Shown: piece after piece, positions 63,623 to 64,000 of the stretch
How positions within the stretch are numbered: the stretch's first letter is position 1
Layout: each line of letters begins with the position of its first letter
From: Mesorhizobium sp. LMG 17147
GTDB taxonomy: Bacteria; Pseudomonadota; Alphaproteobacteria; Rhizobiales; Rhizobiaceae
Direction: 5' to 3'
Assembly (NCBI RefSeq): GCF_024297145.1
Contig: NZ_JANCTC010000002.1
Span: forward strand, 703,957-767,956
Length of the DNA: 64,000 nucleotides
Notes under the pieces: generated by a model
The model's input: only the letters and a program-made list of their open reading frames with translations
Database searches by the model: none
Told to the model about the DNA's origin: nothing
Program-made: the position numbers and the translations under genes

Positions 63623-64000
63623 TCCTTTTCTAGAATCCGTCAGCTGGAGCGCCTCGCCTTCAGCGACCGGACTCCACGGCGTTGCCGCCGAACCCGCTAA
63701 CTGACGGTTTCGGCCTATGCGGGTGACGATCACTGGCATAGATACGGCGCTCCTCGCTTGGGGCCATCTGCCGGCTCGTGACCTTTCCGTTCGACGTGAC
63801 GGTTGGCTCGCTGCCGTAGAGGGGCTGGCTTCCAAACTTAATCGCTTGTTGGATTGGCGAGGACGGCTACACGGTAAGCGGTGTTTCCTGACCACCTTTC
63901 GGGAGTGGTCGCGATCTGTGAGGTTGCCGATCCTGTATTGGGATCGGAGATCGGCTTGTGTCTGGACTTGACCTTACGCTTGACCCGGAGCGGCAGCTTC
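63623..64000. other. Stretch without recognised gene at the right edge
   Basis: No supportable gene. It has small inverted repeats (CCGATC/GATCGG near 63928-63948, and CCAC/GTGG just before), and short open frames that lack ribosome sites. Confidence 0.45.

Noticed and set aside
63717..63971. 84-codon plus-strand frame at the right edge
   Set aside because: No ribosome site, no motif, and the minus strand is equally open.

Overview
The window looks like chromosomal DNA of a Mesorhizobium-type alphaproteobacterium (Hyphomicrobiales). The evidence is high GC, rhizobial protein flavour, many sugar ABC transporters, an ECF42 sigma factor, an EmrAB pump and a GN-rich exported protein. This is inferred from gene content; no rRNA, tRNA, CRISPR array, insertion sequence or replication origin was recognised.

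Layout. 0-14 kb is mixed housekeeping and stress functions: the 3' part of a topoisomerase IB gene, a YCII-ECF42 pair, an ALDH7 dehydrogenase, a nucleotidyltransferase-phosphoesterase pair, an EmrAB-like pump, a solitary nuoD paralogue and a DUF2161 gene split by an apparent 1-nt deletion. 14.0-27.4 kb is a complete D-apiose/D-apionate catabolic locus. It holds a sugar ABC importer, D-apiose dehydrogenase, D-apionate lactonase, D-apionate oxidoisomerase, 3-oxo-isoapionate kinase and a RuBisCO-like protein. A NanR/FadR-type regulator gene is embedded in it, and three near-identical CTGGTATAATG sites lie in its promoter regions. The inferred route is apiose, apionolactone, apionate, 3-oxo-isoapionate, its 4-phosphate, then 3-phosphoglycerate plus glycolate.

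27.5-35 kb carries a lipoprotein, an S10 peptidase, a NarL-type two-component pair, a GN-rich exported protein, a 30-residue membrane protein, a candidate small RNA, a VOC protein, a decayed LivK-like gene and a DUF2267 gene. 35-43.3 kb is a second sugar operon: MalEFGK-type ABC importer, XylB-like dehydrogenase, TIM-barrel isomerase/epimerase and a second SDR, with a divergent ROK regulator. Its substrate is unknown and its binding-protein gene has an in-frame amber stop. 43.3-48.4 kb holds an EamA transporter, a sorbosone-dehydrogenase-like lipoprotein, an L,D-transpeptidase and an OmpA lipoprotein.

49-63.6 kb is a defence island, visibly richer in A/T than the rest. It contains a Gabija-like OLD nuclease plus UvrD helicase, a DEDDh exonuclease, a DUF4238 protein, a PD-(D/E)XK-like protein, an AbiEi/AbiEii type IV toxin-antitoxin pair behind a stack of palindromes, and a 1110-residue nuclease-like/helical-repeat protein followed by a HEPN protein. 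The last pair is the best candidate here for an undescribed defence system.
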